Part shown: one piece after another, positions 9,096-18,566 of the stretch | Layout: each line of letters begins with the position of its first letter | Position numbering within the stretch: position 1 is the first letter of the stretch | NCBI GenBank assembly: GCA_947586205.1 | Contig: CANPXO010000007.1 | Coordinates: 1-38,315, forward strand | Source of the DNA: an uncultured Bacilli bacterium | GTDB lineage: Bacteria; Bacillota_I; Bacilli_A; RF39; UBA660 | Length of the DNA: 38,315 bases | Reading direction: 5' to 3' | Notes under the pieces: generated by a model | Databases searched by the model: none | What the model was told of the DNA's origin: nothing | Seen by the model: only the letters and a program-made list of their open reading frames with translations | Program-made: the position numbers and the translations under genes

Positions 9096-9114
9096 GTGTC
9101 TTAAAATGACATAA

Positions 9115-9149
9115 GAAAAGCACCCTTACATCTTATATTGGTGCTTTTC
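9115..9149. terminator. Bidirectional hairpin (GAAAAGCACC...GGTGCTTTTC)
   Basis: 10-bp perfect stem, 15-nt loop, located after the small ORF (+) and at the end of the candidate minus-strand ncRNA. Confidence 0.6.
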
Positions 9150-9277
9150 ACTTCAAAAAACATTTTGGACTGAGAACGACACCTAACACGCAAAAATCAG
9201 ATGTATCTTTTTTATGTCCTAAACTATATTATGAAACATAGTTTTCATTTTATGAAAGATTTCTCTTTCTGTAAACA
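9115..9277 (-). ncRNA. Candidate structured non-coding RNA or leader upstream of prmC
   Basis: Minus-strand promoter TTGCAA-N16-TATAAT with TGG extended -10 (9299-9304 / 9277-9282), hairpin GAAAGA-GAAA-TCTTTC (9254-9269), overlapping alternative hairpins, then a 10-bp terminal hairpin. Confidence 0.35.
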
Positions 9278-9316
9278 TTATACCACACTTTGTTGATTTT
9301 GCAAGTTTTTTTGGTA

Positions 9317-11212
9317 TTATGGGGTAAGAACGATGCGAAAAGTAGTATTAATATAAGCTTGGCCGTGGCTATTAATGAAGGCTGAAAGCCCAGCCTCTGT
9401 ACCGTCTGTACAAAGAGCACCACGTCTGAACCACGGATAGTAGCTATCGACAAAAAAAGCAACGTCTGCATTATAACTTCCTGCTAATCTAGCGGAGCCA
9501 TTACCTCCACTAGGTTTTTGATATGCAACACTGTAAAATGGGCCAACCTCTTTTGTTCCGTCTCCTAGCTTTCCTCGATAAAAATTTCGATCTGTTGTAT
9601 CATAATCATATAAATCATAATATTTGGAAGAAGGCCATGGTTTACCATCTTTATTTTCTGTGTCAGAAGATGCTCCATCACAAGTAGAACAACTATATGG
9701 TCCTTTAAATCCTGAATTATATGTACTACTTCTTCCACTTGTTGGAGTAGCAACTTTATCTTGAGCGTGCATAACCCCCATTACATACTCCCAAGCCCCA
9801 CCAGCCATGTCATAAATTCCTGTATAATTTCCTGTTGTACTTGCTTCCTTGTTATTTTTATTATAATAGCTTTGTACCTCTTTACTATCGATATTTAATG
9901 CAGTTGTTTCATACCAATTACAATTCTCTCTTGTTGCGGTAAATCCACACGTCGGAGCATTAGCGGCTGACATTCCTGTAACATAACTACTTGAATTATT
10001 GATTCTTACTTCTTTACAAATTCCATTTTCTTCACATCTTCCATATATACTTTGAGTTAAATAGGCTACTGCTCCCCATTCTGTATTTTTCATCATATGA
10101 CTTTCTAAGTCTCTTTGATAATTATAACTTGTATAAAAAGCATTGGCTACTTGTATTTCTCTCCAACTATATACATTTGGTTTTATAATGATTTTAGAAG
10201 AATTTTCTTCATTTTTTTTAGCATTATCTGCATTCCAACTATTATTAGACTTGACATCTATATTTTCATTATTTTGATTATATCCAGTTTCAAATTTGCC
10301 AACCCATAGTCCGTTACTATCAAAGGATACAAATGCTGGATGGGTTAAATATTGTCCTTTTTGCGAACCTTGCTTGACACTACTATTTTTAGTTTCAAAT
10401 TGAATATCAAAAACTTCTGTTTCTCCTTTGTTTCCATTAATATAATTATAAAAACTTTGAACATCTGGATATGTGTTTTTAGTTATTATATCAATATATC
10501 CTGTATATGTTTCTTCGCTCTCTTGTAATTTATAACTATATCTTGGAATCCATACAAAGTAAGCTTCTATATCTTTTTCTTCTATTTCTTGGCCTGGACT
10601 ATAATTATCTTCTACTCCATCTTTTAATATGACTGCATTTGCCCATCGTTTATCTTTGTAACTATACCATGTATCAGTTATATCTGCTTTTTCTACTTTT
10701 CCACCATAAGAACCATCACCGATATTTTGAATTGTAATTCCTGTTGGTTGTTCTTCTTTGATTTGAACAGGGATAAGTCTTCCATTTCCAAGATCTGGTA
10801 TGGCTCCATTTAAAATATCTTCTTGATATATTTTCTTAAAATATAAATAACATTTTGTTTTAGTCGTTGTGATATTAGATAAATATGGTCCCCATCTTTC
10901 GTTATCCCAATTGATATTGCTAACTTTTTGATTATTTAATAAATCTATACAATAACTAGAGCTGGTATCTAAGGAATAACCTTCTTCTTTTTTTGGAACT
11001 TCTTTTACTAAAGTATTATCTTTATAAAAAGCAAATTCTAAATCTCCCATTTCTTGTACTTCTCCATTTATTACATTTTGATTTGTGTTCACTTCAAAAA
11101 TTGCAAATGTTCGATATAGTATCACTCCACTTACTAGTAAAATACAAACAATGGTAAATATAATGATTCCTATTCTTTTATTATCTGTCTCTTTAAATTT
11201 CTTTAATTTCAT
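9317..11212 (-). CDS. Cassette 3 surface protein: conserved N-terminal anchor domain plus FGE-sulfatase/C-type-lectin-like C-terminal domain
   Basis: ATG at 11212 after GGGAG RBS; C-terminus WAYVMG-type core, SYNADVAFF...WFRRGA...GTEAGLSAF...TFRIVLTP. Confidence 0.8.
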   Translation of the reverse strand: MKLKKFKETDNKRIGIIIFTIVCILLVSGVILYRTFAIFEVNTNQNVINGEVQEMGDLEFAFYKDNTLVKEVPKKEEGYSLDTSSSYCIDLLNNQKVSNINWDNERWGPYLSNITTTKTKCYLYFKKIYQEDILNGAIPDLGNGRLIPVQIKEEQPTGITIQNIGDGSYGGKVEKADITDTWYSYKDKRWANAVILKDGVEDNYSPGQEIEEKDIEAYFVWIPRYSYKLQESEETYTGYIDIITKNTYPDVQSFYNYINGNKGETEVFDIQFETKNSSVKQGSQKGQYLTHPAFVSFDSNGLWVGKFETGYNQNNENIDVKSNNSWNADNAKKNEENSSKIIIKPNVYSWREIQVANAFYTSYNYQRDLESHMMKNTEWGAVAYLTQSIYGRCEENGICKEVRINNSSSYVTGMSAANAPTCGFTATRENCNWYETTALNIDSKEVQSYYNKNNKEASTTGNYTGIYDMAGGAWEYVMGVMHAQDKVATPTSGRSSTYNSGFKGPYSCSTCDGASSDTENKDGKPWPSSKYYDLYDYDTTDRNFYRGKLGDGTKEVGPFYSVAYQKPSGGNGSARLAGSYNADVAFFVDSYYPWFRRGALCTDGTEAGLSAFINSHGQAYINTTFRIVLTP

Positions 11213-11226
11213 ACTAGCTCCCTTCA

Positions 11227-11282
11227 TCGTAATATCTTACGAGTTATAATTTAATTATAGTCATAAAATGTTACGATGTCAA
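11227..11282 (-). promoter_or_regulatory. Cassette 3 promoter with embedded operators (TCGTAA/TTACGA)
   Basis: Minus strand TTGACA (11282-11277), 17-nt spacer, TATAAT (11259-11254); TCGTAA abutting the -35; TCGTAAGATATTACGA at 11242-11227. Confidence 0.85.
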
Positions 11283-11292
11283 TGGTGAGAAT

Positions 11293-11529
11293 ATGAAAAT
11301 TATTGCTAATGATTATAAAACTAATGAAGCTTTTAAATTCTTAAGACAAAGTTTAAATTTAACTCAAGAAGAACTTGCTCATTTAATTGGAGTGAGTAAA
11401 AGTTCTATTGAAAAATATGAATATGGTACAGCTAATTACACATTTGAAACCTTACTTAATGTGGCTAAGAAATGTGGTTTGAAAATAATTATTGAAAAAG
11501 AGAAGCATTCACAAGCAAATTTAAAGTAA
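11293..11529 (+). CDS. XRE-family HTH regulator (cassette 3 partner)
   Basis: FLRQSLNLTQEELAHLIGVSKSSIEKYEYG; similar to the cassette 5 regulator (MKIxANDYxxNE start). Confidence 0.88.
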   Translation: MKIIANDYKTNEAFKFLRQSLNLTQEELAHLIGVSKSSIEKYEYGTANYTFETLLNVAKKCGLKIIIEKEKHSQANLK

Positions 11530-11533
11530 ATGA

Positions 11534-11551
11534 AAAGCAGGTTTATTCGCC
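11534..11551 (+). terminator. Intrinsic terminator after cassette 3 regulator
   Basis: AGCAGG-tttattcg-CCTGCT followed by a T-rich stretch. Confidence 0.55.
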
Positions 11552-12598
11552 TGCTAATTTTCTTTTTAAGTCTTCGGTAGTTAATGCTTCGATGATTGGG
11601 TCAAGATCACCTTCCATGACTCTATCTAAACTCATAAGAGAGAAGCCTATACGATGGTCTGTTACTCTATTTTGAGGATAGTTATAAGTTCTTATTTTCT
11701 CGGAACGGTCTCCTGTTCCTACTTTACTTTTACGTTCACGGCCAAATTTTTGTTCTTGCTCTTGTTCTTGTTGGTCGTAAAGTTTGATTTTTAACCATTG
11801 CATCGCTCTTTCTTTGTTCTTTAACTGACTTCTTTCATTTTGACAAGTTACTACTGTATTGGTTGGTAAGTGAGTAATTCTGACTGCTGAATTTGAAGTG
11901 TTAACTGATTGTCCTCCGGCTCCACTAGAATGATAAACATCGATTTTTAAATCACTTTCTTTAATTTCAATGTCAATGTCATCTCTTTCTGGCATGACAA
12001 CTACAGTCGCGGTTGATGTATGAACTCTTCCTTGAGTTTCTGTGACAGGTACCCTTTGAACTCGATGAGCACCACTTTCGTATTTTAACTTACTGTATAC
12101 ATTATCTCCTTTAATGGTACATTCTACTTGAGCGAATCCACCACTTGCCCCTTCAATCTGGTGATTGATTTCAATTTTCCAACCTTGTTTTTCAGCATAG
12201 TAAGTATACATTCTTAAAAGGTCTCCTGCGAATATGTTTGCTTCATCTCCACCGGCTGCTCCTCTAATTTCCATGATAACGTTCTTGCCATCATTTTCAT
12301 CTTTTGGAATTAAAAGTATTTCTAATTCGTGATTAATTTGTTCTATTTTACTCGTGTTTTCTTCAACTTCTAGTTCAGCCATTTCTCGCATTTCAGGGTC
12401 GTTTATTAAAGTTTTTGCTTCACTTAAGTTTTTCTCACATACAAGTAATTCGTTGTATTTGTCGACAATTTCTTTTAAATCACTTTGTTCTTTTGATAAT
12501 TCTTTTAATTTATTAAAGTCATTCATGAGTTCAGGACTCATAAGTAAATTTCCTAGTTCTTCATAACGGGCTTTAATCGTTTCTAATTTTTCTTTCAT
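11543..12598 (-). CDS. prfA: Peptide chain release factor 1
   Basis: GAGGQSVNTSNSAVRITHLPT (GGQ motif), RGAAGGDEANIFAGDLLRMY. Confidence 0.97.
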   Translation of the reverse strand: MKEKLETIKARYEELGNLLMSPELMNDFNKLKELSKEQSDLKEIVDKYNELLVCEKNLSEAKTLINDPEMREMAELEVEENTSKIEQINHELEILLIPKDENDGKNVIMEIRGAAGGDEANIFAGDLLRMYTYYAEKQGWKIEINHQIEGASGGFAQVECTIKGDNVYSKLKYESGAHRVQRVPVTETQGRVHTSTATVVVMPERDDIDIEIKESDLKIDVYHSSGAGGQSVNTSNSAVRITHLPTNTVVTCQNERSQLKNKERAMQWLKIKLYDQQEQEQEQKFGRERKSKVGTGDRSEKIRTYNYPQNRVTDHRIGFSLMSLDRVMEGDLDPIIEALTTEDLKRKLAGE

Positions 12599-12637
12599 AA
12601 CAATTTCCTTTCTTTTTTTCTTTTTAGAAAGTTTTTG

Positions 12638-13069
12638 CTATAAACCGTCGTCCTCTTCATCAATAATAACTAAATCTTTTAAATCGTCATCAGTGTCATC
12701 ATCTACATCATCTTCATCATAGTATGTATCGTCTTCCGTCTCGTCTTTTTCTTCTTCCTCTTCTTCGGTTTCCTCATCTTCGTACTCTTCTTCTTCATCC
12801 TCAATCACTAATTTCTCACTGTGGCGAGTACGTAAGTCCCAGTAACCATTTTCTAATAAGATAAACTTTTTATCTGTTGTTAGGATTTCAAAGAAATCGG
12901 CAATTTGATTTACAAAATCTTCCTCTGATAAGCCTAAGGCATTACAAACTTTTTTGAATAAATCATTAATTTTCATTTTCTTTTTTGATTCTTCTAGAAT
13001 AATGTAGGCTATGTCATCATATCCCATTACTTCTAATTCTTCTTTTGTATATTCTTTTAACTTTTTCAT
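12638..13069 (-). CDS. rpoE: RNA polymerase delta subunit
   Basis: HARE-HTH-like N-terminus and long D/E-rich C-terminal tail; position next to argS. Confidence 0.9.
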   Translation of the reverse strand: MKKLKEYTKEELEVMGYDDIAYIILEESKKKMKINDLFKKVCNALGLSEEDFVNQIADFFEILTTDKKFILLENGYWDLRTRHSEKLVIEDEEEEYEDEETEEEEEEKDETEDDTYYDEDDVDDDTDDDLKDLVIIDEEDDGL

Positions 13070-13072
13070 TTT

Positions 13073-14773
13073 TTACATCCTTTCTGGTATTTTGATACCT
13101 AATAAATCTAACATTTCTTTTAGAATTTTGTTCCCTAAATCTAATAAGAATAACCAATTTTCTTTCTTATTCCTATCTTCTAAATTATTTATATGATTTT
13201 TTTCATAAAATGCATTCATATTTACACAGAGTTCATATAAATAGTTTGCTAGAATAGATGGCATTCTTAGTTCTACCGCATGGTTTAAGGTGCTTGAAAG
13301 TTCAATTAGTTTCCTTCTTACCTCACGGTCTGTACTATCATATATCTCTTTGTTTAACTCGTCAATAGTATATTGTTCTTTTTTTAAAATACTTGCAATT
13401 CTTAAATAGGTATAGAGAATATATGGCCCTGTTTTTCCGACAACACTTGAAAATTTATTGATATCAAAGATATAGTCTTTTTCACGATTGTTTTGTAAAT
13501 CAGCAAATTTAATAATGGCATTGACGATGATGTCTAAGTCCGTCTCGGTCATGTTTTCATTTTTTTCGTTTGATTTTAGGAATGACTCTTTGACTTCTTT
13601 AAATAAGGAATCTAGTTTTGGAGAATTTCCAGCTCTTGTCTTAAAAGGCTTTCCATCGGTTCCATTCACGGTTCCAAAAGCAAGATGCTCTAGTTTCATG
13701 TCTTTGGTATATCCTAATTTTTCACAAACACGGAAGACAGTTTCAAAATGAAGGCTTTGTCTAAAATCTGCTAAGTAGATGATGTCATTTGGATGATATT
13801 TTTGTCTTCTTTCATAGATGGTTGCTAGGTCAGTTGTTCCATAAAGATAGGCTCCATTTTTCTTTTGATACATCATAGGCGGTAATTCTTTGGCATCACT
13901 TTCTTTATTTACAAAAACAACTTTGGCTCCTTCACTTTCAGTTAAAAGGTTTTTACTAACTAACTCTTTAGTAAGCGGTTCTATATAAGGATAGGCATCT
14001 GACTCTCCTTGCCATAAATCGAATGATACATCTAAATATTTATAAATTCTTAAAATGTCTTGACCTGAAATCTCTTTTATTTTTTCGAAGTATGGTTGGT
14101 ATTCTTCTTTGCCATCTTGTAAGTCTTTGGTGATGGATGCACATTTTTCTTTTAATTCTTCATCTTCTTTACAACGTCCACTCATTTCTGGATAGATTGT
14201 TTCTAAATCTTCTAGGGTGATGTCTTCTAAAGGAATTCCTTTTTCTTGAACTCCATAAATGACCTCGCCTATTTGTAATCCATAGTCTCCTAAATGAACA
14301 TCAGAGATGACGTCGTGTCCCATGTATTTTAACATTCTTTTGATGGATTCGCCAACTATCGCGCTTCTTAGGTGTCCAACATGAAGAGGTTTGGCAATAT
14401 TGGGGCCCCCGTAGTCAATTACAATGGTTTCTTTTTTAGGAAGGGAAACACTAAATTTTTCACTTTTCGCTATTTCATTAATTGTTTCATTTATCCACTC
14501 GTTACTTAACGTAAAATTAATAAATCCAGGTGGCAAGACTTCTATTTTTTGAAAATATTTTTCTAAATCTTTTTTTTCTTTCAGCTTTTCAACAATAGTC
14601 GTACCAATTTCTATTGGACTTTTATGTAATACTTTGGCTAATTTGAAAGAACCATCGTACTGATAATCACTGATGTCACTTCGATTGGATACGATGACTT
14701 CTACTGAGTCTGCCTCGTACTCCAGATCTTGTAATGTTTCTTTTAGAAAAGTTTCTATTTTGTTTGTAATCAT
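13073..14773 (-). CDS. argS: Arginyl-tRNA synthetase
   Basis: GGPNIAKPLHVGHLRSAIVGE (HIGH-type motif). Confidence 0.97.
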   Translation of the reverse strand: MITNKIETFLKETLQDLEYEADSVEVIVSNRSDISDYQYDGSFKLAKVLHKSPIEIGTTIVEKLKEKKDLEKYFQKIEVLPPGFINFTLSNEWINETINEIAKSEKFSVSLPKKETIVIDYGGPNIAKPLHVGHLRSAIVGESIKRMLKYMGHDVISDVHLGDYGLQIGEVIYGVQEKGIPLEDITLEDLETIYPEMSGRCKEDEELKEKCASITKDLQDGKEEYQPYFEKIKEISGQDILRIYKYLDVSFDLWQGESDAYPYIEPLTKELVSKNLLTESEGAKVVFVNKESDAKELPPMMYQKKNGAYLYGTTDLATIYERRQKYHPNDIIYLADFRQSLHFETVFRVCEKLGYTKDMKLEHLAFGTVNGTDGKPFKTRAGNSPKLDSLFKEVKESFLKSNEKNENMTETDLDIIVNAIIKFADLQNNREKDYIFDINKFSSVVGKTGPYILYTYLRIASILKKEQYTIDELNKEIYDSTDREVRRKLIELSSTLNHAVELRMPSILANYLYELCVNMNAFYEKNHINNLEDRNKKENWLFLLDLGNKILKEMLDLLGIKIPERM

Positions 14774-14786
14774 ATGTCCTTCCTTT

Positions 14787-15122
14787 CTAGTTTATTACCA
14801 ATTTTATTGGCTCGTCATCGGTTTCGATTCGATACGTGAGTTCACAATAATTTTTATTCTTCAATAGATTAGCATACTCTACTAGAAGTTGCAAGTGGTA
14901 ACCTTCATTTTTTAAAGTTATTTCACATTTTTCTTCCGCGATGTTTAGATAAAAACGATATTCGTCATTTTCTCTTGTAAATTCTTGAGTTTCAAAGTTC
15001 AGAAAATGCTCCATATCATCTAGATGGAAAGAGAGTTCTGTATCATCTATTTGATATTTTATATTTGACTCATCTAGTACTAAGGATTCCCCTTTATAGA
15101 GTTTTATATTCATTAAATTCAT
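14787..15122 (-). CDS. YwiB-like DUF1934 protein
   Basis: Short beta-rich calycin-like protein directly upstream of argS, as with B. subtilis ywiB. Confidence 0.6.
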   Translation of the reverse strand: MNLMNIKLYKGESLVLDESNIKYQIDDTELSFHLDDMEHFLNFETQEFTRENDEYRFYLNIAEEKCEITLKNEGYHLQLLVEYANLLKNKNYCELTYRIETDDEPIKLVIN

Positions 15123-15307
15123 GGTAAAACCTCACTTAATAGAAACATTATAGAGAAAGAATGGGAAAAATGCAAGATGCACTTTTGATAGTTGCGTGGT
15201 TGTATATGATGCATATGTGACACCGTTCGACAAGTTTCGTGCCCCTTCTTGTGTATAATAGCGAACTAATCTTGCCAAAAAAGCAAGATTTAGAAATGGA
15301 GGATACT

Positions 15308-16018
15308 ATGACATCGGCGAATGAAAAAAAGTATAGACTTTTGAATGACCAAATTGTTAAAAAACTATTTTCAAGCGGTTCAGAAGCTTCTCAAGAATAC
15401 TTTTTAAAAATTGTTTCTTTAACAACTCATATTCCTTATGAAAAACTGAAAAAAGATTTTCATTTTATTGATCTTAATGATTGTACCCATGCAAATATTT
15501 TAGATGGTGAACCTGATCTTGCTTTTGAATCTGACGAGTACCTTATCTCTTTTCTCATTCATAAAGGAAACTCTGATACTTTTGATGTGAAAAAAATTTC
15601 TTATATAATTACTCTTACTTTAAAAAAACTTACAAATGGTAAAGAGTATTTTACATCATTTTATCAAGTAAGCTTAAATAACTTTGATTATTTTGGCAAG
15701 AATGATTTTCTTTATAGGAGTGAAATGTTTGAAAGAGAAAGCAATAAACCTCGAAATCTAGATATGCATGTAATCGATATTAATCTAGATTATTTAAGAA
15801 ATTTGGACTGTGATCATATCAAAAATGCGGATGAATTAGAGAAATTACTTTATTTATTCGTATGTTCAGATGAGAAAGTACTTGATGAGTTATATGAAGG
15901 AAACACCATGATGGATAGCATAAGGAAAGAAGTTAACCAACTTGTAAACGATTTTAATTTAAAACTCTACTACGATGAAAAAGACATTGAAGCATTAAAG
16001 AATGAAACTACTGAGTAA
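15308..16018 (+). CDS. Rpn/PD-(D/E)XK-family (transposase-like) nuclease, divergent
   Basis: ATG 15308 after GGAGG; NDQIVKKLFSS start and GEPDLAFESDEYLISFLIHKGNSD region resemble the PDDEXK_12/Rpn layout. Confidence 0.5.
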   Translation: MTSANEKKYRLLNDQIVKKLFSSGSEASQEYFLKIVSLTTHIPYEKLKKDFHFIDLNDCTHANILDGEPDLAFESDEYLISFLIHKGNSDTFDVKKISYIITLTLKKLTNGKEYFTSFYQVSLNNFDYFGKNDFLYRSEMFERESNKPRNLDMHVIDINLDYLRNLDCDHIKNADELEKLLYLFVCSDEKVLDELYEGNTMMDSIRKEVNQLVNDFNLKLYYDEKDIEALKNETTE

Positions 16019-16034
16019 ATTTCAGTAGTTTTTT
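16006..16034 (+). terminator. Intrinsic terminator
   Basis: AACTACTGA...TCAGTAGTT followed by TTTT. Confidence 0.8.
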
Positions 16035-16044
16035 GACATGAAAA

Positions 16045-16536
16045 TCACTTTTCTTTTTTTCTTACTAAAGTATAAACACATTCTTCTATTTCTTCTGGAC
16101 TCACAGAACAATATTTTTCTTTTAATTCATATAAAAATTTTTTTTGATTTAAAAGTTTTATGTTTGCTCCACAGTCATAGTATAAATCTAATTTTTCTTC
16201 GAGTTTGAAAGGTATGCATTGAGATTTTGAGTTTTCTTGTTCTAACTCTTTTCTAATTTCTTTATTGATACCAATTTTAACATATCGATAGCCATCTATT
16301 TCTTTTTCTATTTTTTTAATTTTAATATGGTTTATTCCTCTTGCTCCTAGATACAAGCCGATAATTGTGAAACCGAATACAGCATTAGAGCCTCCTAGAA
16401 TTATTAATAAAAGTCCCCCGATTACCATTTCAATAGGAAGGTTATTCTTTTTTTGAATACCTTTTTGAATCTTTAACTCATGAATTATATTTTCTACTTC
16501 TTCTTTTTCTCTTTCTAAATATCGTAAATGATTCAT
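16045..16536 (-). CDS. Membrane protein of unknown function
   Basis: Coiled-coil N-terminus, central TM hairpin (MVIGGLLLIILGGSNAVFGFTIIGLYLGARG). Confidence 0.5.
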   Translation of the reverse strand: MNHLRYLEREKEEVENIIHELKIQKGIQKKNNLPIEMVIGGLLLIILGGSNAVFGFTIIGLYLGARGINHIKIKKIEKEIDGYRYVKIGINKEIRKELEQENSKSQCIPFKLEEKLDLYYDCGANIKLLNQKKFLYELKEKYCSVSPEEIEECVYTLVRKKEK

Positions 16537-16616
16537 AATTCACTCCCTTGATAGCTTTATTATACATTTCTACTTATATTTTTGCAATTTTTTTTCATAA
16601 TAGATTTAGGTGACGC

Positions 16617-18557
16617 ATGATGAAAAAACTTAAATTTGTCTTACGTTTTAGTCTTTTTCTTTGTTTATCTGGTTTTGTTGTTTTGACAGGAATTTATATT
16701 TTTGCTTTTTTCTCCCCTAAGTTAGAGCTTAAAGATATGGGAAAGGTTTTTATATATGATAAGGAAGAAAATTTAATTTATCAAGGGTCTGGGTCTAGTG
16801 AATGGATTTCTTTGGATGATATTTCTGATGATTTTAAAAATGCGATTATTTCTGTTGAAGATAAGAATTTCTATCGACATAAGGGTTTTGATTATTTAAG
16901 AATTGCTAAGGCATTGTATCAAAATATGACAGACCACACGAGATACGGAGCATCGACGATTAGTCAGCAGTATGTGAAAAATATGTTTTTAACGTTTGAC
17001 CAAACTTGGGAGCGAAAAATTAAAGAAGCTTTTTTAACGGTGGAATTAGAAGTTCATTATAGTAAAAATGCGATTTTGGAAGGATATTTGAACACGATTA
17101 ATTTTGGAGAAGGAAATTATGGAATTGAAGATGCAAGTAAGTATTATTTTAATAAGAGTAGTAAAGATTTGACTTTAGAAGAAGCGATTATGCTCGCTGG
17201 GATTCCTAAAAACCCTAGTAATTATAATCCAGTAAGTGATTATGAAGCTTGTATTGAAAGAGCTAAAGTGGTTGCTGAGACGATGGTGAATAATGGTTAT
17301 ATCACAGAAGAAGTTTATGATGGTTTGTTTCAGAATGAAATACCGATTTATGGAAAACGAACTCAAAATAATTCACAGATGATTTTGTATTATCAAGATG
17401 CGGTTTTAGAAGAATTAAGTCAAATTAAGGAAGTGCCTAAGGATTTGATTTCTTCTGGTGGACTTAAAATCTATACAACTTTTGATAGTCAAGCTCAAGT
17501 AAATATGGAAGAGTCTATTTTGAATTATATTGGAAACCAAGAAGAATTACAGGTTGCCAGTGTGATGGTAGACCCAAGTACTGGAGGAGTGATTGCTTTA
17601 ACAGGAGGACTTAATTATGCTAAGAGTCAGTTTAACCGGGCGACAATGTCGAAAAGACAAGTAGGAAGTACGATGAAACCTTTTCTTTATTATGCAGCTT
17701 TAGAAAATGGTCTTACTTCTTCTTCTTTGTTTAAAAGTGAAAAAACGACTTTTCATTTTGCTAATCAAGTTGTTTATTCGCCAAGTAATTATAATCAGAT
17801 TTATGCTAATAAAGAGATTACAATGGCCGCGGCGATTGCTTTTTCAGATAACATTTATGCTGTGAAAACCCATTTGTTTTTAGGAACGGATGTTTTGGTT
17901 GATACGGCACACCTCACAGGTATCCAGGAAGACTTGGTTGGAAACCCTTCTCTTGCTCTTGGAACTAGTGAGCTTAATATGCTTGATTTTGCTCATGGAT
18001 ATACAACTTTGGCAAGTGGTGGGGATGAGAAAGAGATTTATTTTATTGAGAAAGTCGAAGATATGGAAGGACATGTTTTATATGAGCATAAGCAAAAACA
18101 CAATTATGTTTTAAATAGTAACGATGTGTTTATTTTAAATGAGATGATGACAAATACGACAAATTCTGCTTTCTCTGATTACACCACACCTACTGCTTTA
18201 TCAATTGCTTCTAAAATGAGTCGTAAGTATGCTTTAAAAACAGGAACTACGGACACGGATTCTTGGAGTGTTGGATATAACCCGAATGTTTTAATGCTTG
18301 TTTGGATAGGCAATGACGATGCGAAAGACATTGATGGAAGTGCAAGTTATTATTCCAAAAATATATGGTTAGATACCATGGAAAAATATCTTCAAGATGT
18401 GGAACCTGTTTGGTATGAGAAACCTCAAAATGTGGTGGGGCTTATTCGTGATGGAATTACAGGAGTGCAAAATACAGCAAGTAAAAATAATACGATGTTT
18501 TATTATGTAAGAGGAAGTGAAGTTCAAGTCTATTCTAAAGATGAAAAAAATGACTAG
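16617..18557 (+). CDS. Class A penicillin-binding protein (GT51 plus transpeptidase)
   Basis: EDKNFYRHKGFDYLRIAKA, GASTISQQYVKN, SKRQVGSTMKPFLY, ALKTGTT. Confidence 0.93.
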   Translation: MMKKLKFVLRFSLFLCLSGFVVLTGIYIFAFFSPKLELKDMGKVFIYDKEENLIYQGSGSSEWISLDDISDDFKNAIISVEDKNFYRHKGFDYLRIAKALYQNMTDHTRYGASTISQQYVKNMFLTFDQTWERKIKEAFLTVELEVHYSKNAILEGYLNTINFGEGNYGIEDASKYYFNKSSKDLTLEEAIMLAGIPKNPSNYNPVSDYEACIERAKVVAETMVNNGYITEEVYDGLFQNEIPIYGKRTQNNSQMILYYQDAVLEELSQIKEVPKDLISSGGLKIYTTFDSQAQVNMEESILNYIGNQEELQVASVMVDPSTGGVIALTGGLNYAKSQFNRATMSKRQVGSTMKPFLYYAALENGLTSSSLFKSEKTTFHFANQVVYSPSNYNQIYANKEITMAAAIAFSDNIYAVKTHLFLGTDVLVDTAHLTGIQEDLVGNPSLALGTSELNMLDFAHGYTTLASGGDEKEIYFIEKVEDMEGHVLYEHKQKHNYVLNSNDVFILNEMMTNTTNSAFSDYTTPTALSIASKMSRKYALKTGTTDTDSWSVGYNPNVLMLVWIGNDDAKDIDGSASYYSKNIWLDTMEKYLQDVEPVWYEKPQNVVGLIRDGITGVQNTASKNNTMFYYVRGSEVQVYSKDEKND

Positions 18558-18566
18558 AGTTTTGTT

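Noticed and set aside
9250-9753. ORFs 9250-9471 (-) and 9565-9753 (-)
   Set aside because: Out-of-frame ORFs inside or overlapping the cassette 3 gene; no independent support.
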